In this document: piece by piece, positions 61,076-64,000 of the stretch
Position numbering within the stretch: position 1 is the first letter of the stretch
How the letters are laid out: every line of letters begins with the position of its first letter
Assembly (NCBI GenBank): GCA_963765875.1
Contig: CAVXYK010000010.1
Coordinates: forward strand, 1 to 64,000
From: JAWKOK01 sp963765875
Lineage (GTDB): Bacteria; Chloroflexota; Anaerolineae; Caldilineales; Caldilineaceae
Direction: 5' to 3'
Length of the DNA: 64,000 bases
Program-made: the position numbers and the translations under genes
The notes under the pieces: model-generated
The model's input: only the letters and a program-made list of their open reading frames with translations
Told to the model about the DNA's origin: nothing
The model's database searches: none

Positions 61076-61205
61076 GGTGGGTTCAGTATACCGTACCCAT
61101 ACGCCGAGCCGTAACCGCCGCACAGCGGAGTCTGTGGCCGAAATTGGCCGAATCTTTTTGCTTCCGCCTCGTGACTATGATAGACTATTGAGTGCCAATC
61201 GTTGT

Positions 61206-61278
<73 letters not shown>

Positions 61279-61333
61279 TTACGCTACTGCATGCGGTAGC
61301 CTGATGCAGTGCAACGCCTATATGCAGTGACTG

Positions 61334-61362
61334 AACCGTCCTAATCATTGGGGCGGTTTTTT
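61334..61362 (+). terminator. Terminator downstream of tRNA-Lys
   Basis: AACCGTCCTA / TGGGGCGGTT with a five-base loop and six T. The following stretch to 61640 holds only a candidate promoter. Confidence 0.8.
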
Positions 61363-61426
61363 CATGCAGCGATTGACGAAGTAGTCTGAATGACGAAAGC
61401 CGCTGAGCACGCTAGGCAAAGGTGGT

Positions 61427-61455
61427 TTGACCGTATCCTGAATTCTGACTAAACT
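61427..61455 (+). promoter_or_regulatory. Candidate promoter for hsdM
   Basis: TTGACC and TAAACT spaced by 17 bases, about 185 bases before the chosen hsdM start. Confidence 0.5.
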
Positions 61456-61640
61456 GAGACAAGAAATGAAGGGCAGTCGCTTGCGACGCCTGCCCCGCAC
61501 CCACTGCTGAGGTCGCAGCAGCGGAACTGAGTGAATCTTAGCATATCCCTCACTTCCCCACACCCTCAGCAGGTCCATCGGCTGACCACGTGTTGGCCAC
61601 CACTACTCACATCAGCACAGGAAGTGAGACTGTTGCGTTT

Positions 61641-63218
61641 ATGGACCTAAACACCCTGCAAAATTGGCTGTGGCGGGCCGCCTGTTCCATCCGCGGCGAG
61701 GTCGATGCTGCTCGCTACAAGGACTACATCCTGCCCCTGGTCTTCTACAAACGCCTTGACGATGTCTACACGGACGAGATGGACAAGCTGGCCCAGGGTC
61801 TGAACGTAGACGAGGCCACGGCTGAATTGTTCGCCGAGACCGACCGCTCACTCATCCGCTTCTATCTACCGGCCGATGCGCGCTGGCGCACGGTGCGGAC
61901 CCAGACCACCGGCCTGGGCGCGCTGCTCACCGACAACCTGCGCGCCATTGCGCGCGAGAATCAGGAGTTGGTCGGCGTCATCGACCGCCGCGACTTCAAC
62001 GCCTCCGAGGGCAACCAGCGCCTGCTCGACGACAACATCCTGGCGCGCCTGGTAAATATCATGGGCGAGCAGCGGCTGGGCTTGGCCGACGTGCAGCCCG
62101 ACCTGCTGGGACGCGCCTATGAGTACCTAATCCGCAAGTTTGCCGAGCGGGGCAGCAGCGCCGGCGAATTCTTCACGCCCACCGACGTGGGCCACCTGAT
62201 TGGCTACATCCTCGACCCGGAGCCGGGCGACCATTTCTACGACCCGGCCTCCGGTTCCTTTGGGCTGGGCATCAAGACGCAACTGCGCCATCGGCAGAAG
62301 CTGGCCGACGCCCTGGGCAAGCCGGTGGCCGAGTTAACGCCCGACGACGACCCCAACCCCATCCTGCTCTGCGGCCAGGAGTTGCAGGCCGACAACGTGG
62401 CCGCGGCCAAGATGAACGCCTTCATCCACGACATGCGCGCCGACGTGCGCCAGGGCAACACGCTGCGCAACCCGCTCTTCCTCAACGAGGACGGCAGCCT
62501 GCGCCGCTTCCAGAAGCTGGGCGCCAATCCCATGTGGAATCAGAACGTGGCCGCCGAGGTCTACGAGAACGACGGTTATGGCCGCTTTGATTGGGGCACG
62601 CCGCCGGCCGGCACCGCCGATTGGGGCTGGGTGCAGCACATGCTCGCCAGCCTGGAGTTGGGCGGACGCATGGCCGTGGTGCTGGACACGGGCGCGGTGA
62701 GCCGGGGCAGCGGCAACAAGGGCAAGAACGCGGAGCGGGACATCCGCAAGCAGTTTGTGGAGCAGGACGCCATCGACGCGGTCATCCTGCTGCCGGATAA
62801 CCTCTTCTTCAACACCTCAGCGCCGGGCATTATCCCGGTGGCGCAGAAGGTGGACGAACGCCATCCCCGGACCCACGCCGGCGAGATTCTGCTCATCAAC
62901 GCGGCCAAGCACTTTGTCAAGGGGCGGCCCAAGAACGAGATGCTCGCCGAACAGGTGCGCCAGGTGGGGGACCTCTACCTCAACTGGCAGGCCGAGGAGG
63001 ACGTCAGCGCCGTGGTCAGGGTGGCCGAGGTGGTGCGCAACGACTACAATCTCAGCCCCAGCCGCTATGTGGCAAGCAACGATGTCGAGCCGCCCTTGCC
63101 GCTGGAGGATGCCGTCGTGCTGATGCAGGAGGCCGAGGAGGCGCGAGCCGACGCCGATGCCAAACTGGATGGGGTGATGGCCGCGTTCGGGTTTGAGGGT
63201 TGGCGGTCAAATCCATGA
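61641..63218 (+). CDS. hsdM: Type I restriction-modification N6-adenine methyltransferase subunit (HsdM-like)
   Basis: HsdM of 525 residues. HsdM_N (about 1-135) starts MDLNTLQNWLWRAACSIRGE. The SAM motif is YDPASGSFGLGI, with Ser instead of the usual Cys in DPACGSGG. The catalytic motif IV, normally NPPF/Y, is NPMW. This NPMW variant occurs in a branch of class I DNA methylases and may change activity. ATG 61641 fits the family start; an in-frame ATG-like start at 61590 is less likely. The stop overlaps the next gene as ATGA. No hsdS or hsdR is in the window, so the rest of the system, if any, lies to the right. Confidence 0.87.
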   Translation: MDLNTLQNWLWRAACSIRGEVDAARYKDYILPLVFYKRLDDVYTDEMDKLAQGLNVDEATAELFAETDRSLIRFYLPADARWRTVRTQTTGLGALLTDNLRAIARENQELVGVIDRRDFNASEGNQRLLDDNILARLVNIMGEQRLGLADVQPDLLGRAYEYLIRKFAERGSSAGEFFTPTDVGHLIGYILDPEPGDHFYDPASGSFGLGIKTQLRHRQKLADALGKPVAELTPDDDPNPILLCGQELQADNVAAAKMNAFIHDMRADVRQGNTLRNPLFLNEDGSLRRFQKLGANPMWNQNVAAEVYENDGYGRFDWGTPPAGTADWGWVQHMLASLELGGRMAVVLDTGAVSRGSGNKGKNAERDIRKQFVEQDAIDAVILLPDNLFFNTSAPGIIPVAQKVDERHPRTHAGEILLINAAKHFVKGRPKNEMLAEQVRQVGDLYLNWQAEEDVSAVVRVAEVVRNDYNLSPSRYVASNDVEPPLPLEDAVVLMQEAEEARADADAKLDGVMAAFGFEGWRSNP

Positions 63219-63484
63219 ACTGTCTTATCTGTAAGCATGGCGAGACGCACCCCGGCGTTGTCACCGTCACCTTGGAGCGTGGCGGCGCGACTCTGGTCTT
63301 CAAGAAAGTCGAGGCCGAGGTCTGTGAAAACTGTGGCGAAGCCTACCTGGATGAGGCGGTCACGACGCGCCTGCTGGGCACGGCCGATGCAGCCGCGCGC
63401 CAGGGCGTGCAGGTGGAGGTGCGCACGTTGGCCAACGGCGCGTCCGCGACGTCTGTCAGGGCTGTGTTAGGATATGAGGAGTAG
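63215..63484 (+). CDS. YgiT-type zinc finger protein
   Basis: Protein of 89 residues. Zinc ligands are CLICKHG near the start and CENCGEAYLD in the middle, the MqsA/YgiT N-terminal pattern. In full MqsA the antitoxin HTH follows, but here only a short tail does. ATG overlaps the hsdM stop (ATGA), so it is coupled to hsdM. Its usual toxin partner (MqsR or DUF4258) is missing. Confidence 0.82.
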   Translation: MNCLICKHGETHPGVVTVTLERGGATLVFKKVEAEVCENCGEAYLDEAVTTRLLGTADAAARQGVQVEVRTLANGASATSVRAVLGYEE

Positions 63485-63519
63485 CGGGCCAACGGCCAAA
63501 CATGGCGAACCAGTTGTGC

Positions 63520-63858
63520 TCAACCAAGATATTCGATTCGGTTGTGCATCTCGTCGAGTTCCAATACGGAGGCAAGCAACTCGAGAAAACGTACCCAATC
63601 CCCGATGCCATGTTTGTGCTGCTGGCCAAAGACAATGCCGGCATGCTCGGCACCGGCAGCAGCAAGGTCCACGTAGTCGGCATCGTTGGTGCAGAGGACA
63701 TAGCCGAGGTTAGTGGTCCGTACAAGATGATTGCGGTCACTGTCGCCCAGGAGACCCAGGTCGCGTACGGTAACAGCATCAATACCGCGTCGCTGCAATT
63801 GCGCGGCGACAGCGACCGGAACATTTTCATCGAGATAGAATCGAATCGGTAGCGCCAA
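63520..63858 (-). CDS. DUF5615 PIN-like toxin
   Basis: Protein of 112 residues of the Mut7-C/PIN-like DUF5615 family. The acidic active-site pair is FYLDENVP near residue 8 and the later YVLCTNDADYVDLA, with HAGIVFG near residue 77, as in PIN-fold RNases. The start is TTG at 63858, inside the end of the preceding DUF433 gene by about 32 bases. It is the toxin of a DUF433-DUF5615 pair and faces the YgiT gene. Confidence 0.85.
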   Translation of the reverse strand: MALPIRFYLDENVPVAVAAQLQRRGIDAVTVRDLGLLGDSDRNHLVRTTNLGYVLCTNDADYVDLAAAGAEHAGIVFGQQHKHGIGDWVRFLELLASVLELDEMHNRIEYLG

Positions 63859-64000
63859 CGCGCTGCTCCTTTAGCGCCTCAGCCCGCCGTATTTGGGCAC
63901 GAACCTGGTCGTCGATGGTCGACTTGTGGGTGTAGTAGTAGGACAGGGCTGCATAGGCCTGATGTAAATCAAGACCGTACCAATCGGCAATACCCTCGGC
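63827..64000 (-). CDS. DUF433 antitoxin, C-terminal part, cut by window end
   Basis: Reading leftward from the window edge gives AEGIADWYGLDLHQAYAAL, then SYYYTHKSTIDD and RRAEALKEQ to TGA at 63829-63827. This is the C-terminal region of DUF433 (VapB-like) proteins, which bind DNA and neutralise DUF5615 toxins. It overlaps the toxin start by 32 bases, as usual for these pairs. The N-terminus lies beyond 64000. Confidence 0.85.
   Translation of the reverse strand, partial: AEGIADWYGLDLHQAYAALSYYYTHKSTIDDQVRAQIRRAEALKEQRVGATDSILSR

Overview
The window looks like chromosomal DNA of an uncultured or environmental Chloroflexota bacterium (Anaerolineae/Caldilineae-like). This is an inference from several things: the gene set, a secreted protein ending in the LP-rich tail often seen in this phylum, Thr-type T-box control, standalone DUF123 and ArsA/HSP20-like proteins, and a diterpene cluster of a kind described in Herpetosiphon. 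The DNA is moderately GC-rich. No rRNA, CRISPR array or prophage was seen.

Layout. 0-13 kb: frame-disrupted start of purL, a NarL-type two-component pair, PsiE-like and universal stress proteins, DUF4126, a DNA alkyltransferase-like protein, DUF123, cyclophilin, a GNAT-GrpB fusion, an acyl-CoA-binding protein, a cyclase-family hydrolase, an OmpR-type two-component pair and a CBS protein. 13.3-14.5 kb: gene-poor. 14.5-20 kb: five co-oriented genes, namely a secreted nucleoside hydrolase, a class II diterpene cyclase, an Rv3378c-like cis-prenyltransferase-fold enzyme, a HAD phosphatase and an ICMT-like membrane methyltransferase, facing a hybrid histidine kinase. 22.5-23.5 kb: an internally deleted ISAs1-type IS with a 10-bp target duplication. 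23.7-31.3 kb: SulP transporter, MBL-rhodanese protein, and a TetR/MFP/FtsX/ATPase export operon. 31.6-34 kb: rplU-rpmA-rpmE and tdk. 34-43 kb: a large SARP/NTPase/TPR regulator, KDG kinase plus KDPG aldolase, spermidine synthase-like, GT2 and small membrane proteins. 43-54 kb: ArsA-like, methyltransferase, truD, Lon-N protein, tRNA-Val, a Thr T-box, an M20 peptidase, thrS, infC-rpmI-rplT and a SpoU methylase. 54-61 kb: a HhH protein and a MurNAc-recycling operon. 61-64 kb: tRNA-Lys, hsdM, a YgiT zinc finger, and a DUF433/DUF5615 toxin-antitoxin pair cut by the window end.

The most interesting locus is the diterpene cluster. The cyclase and the following gene resemble Rv3377c and Rv3378c of Mycobacterium tuberculosis, which make tuberculosinyl adenosine. 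They also resemble the O-methylkolavelool genes reported in Herpetosiphon. Here the pair is joined to a HAD phosphatase, a methyltransferase and a secreted nucleoside hydrolase, suggesting a terpene alcohol, ether or terpene-nucleoside pathway.

Two patterns cross the whole window. Several families of palindromic intergenic repeats recur and in places form the ends of coding genes. Five otherwise well-conserved genes are broken by single-base indels, mostly in or beside short homopolymers, which looks more like sequencing or assembly error than real decay; purL at the left edge is the worst case.
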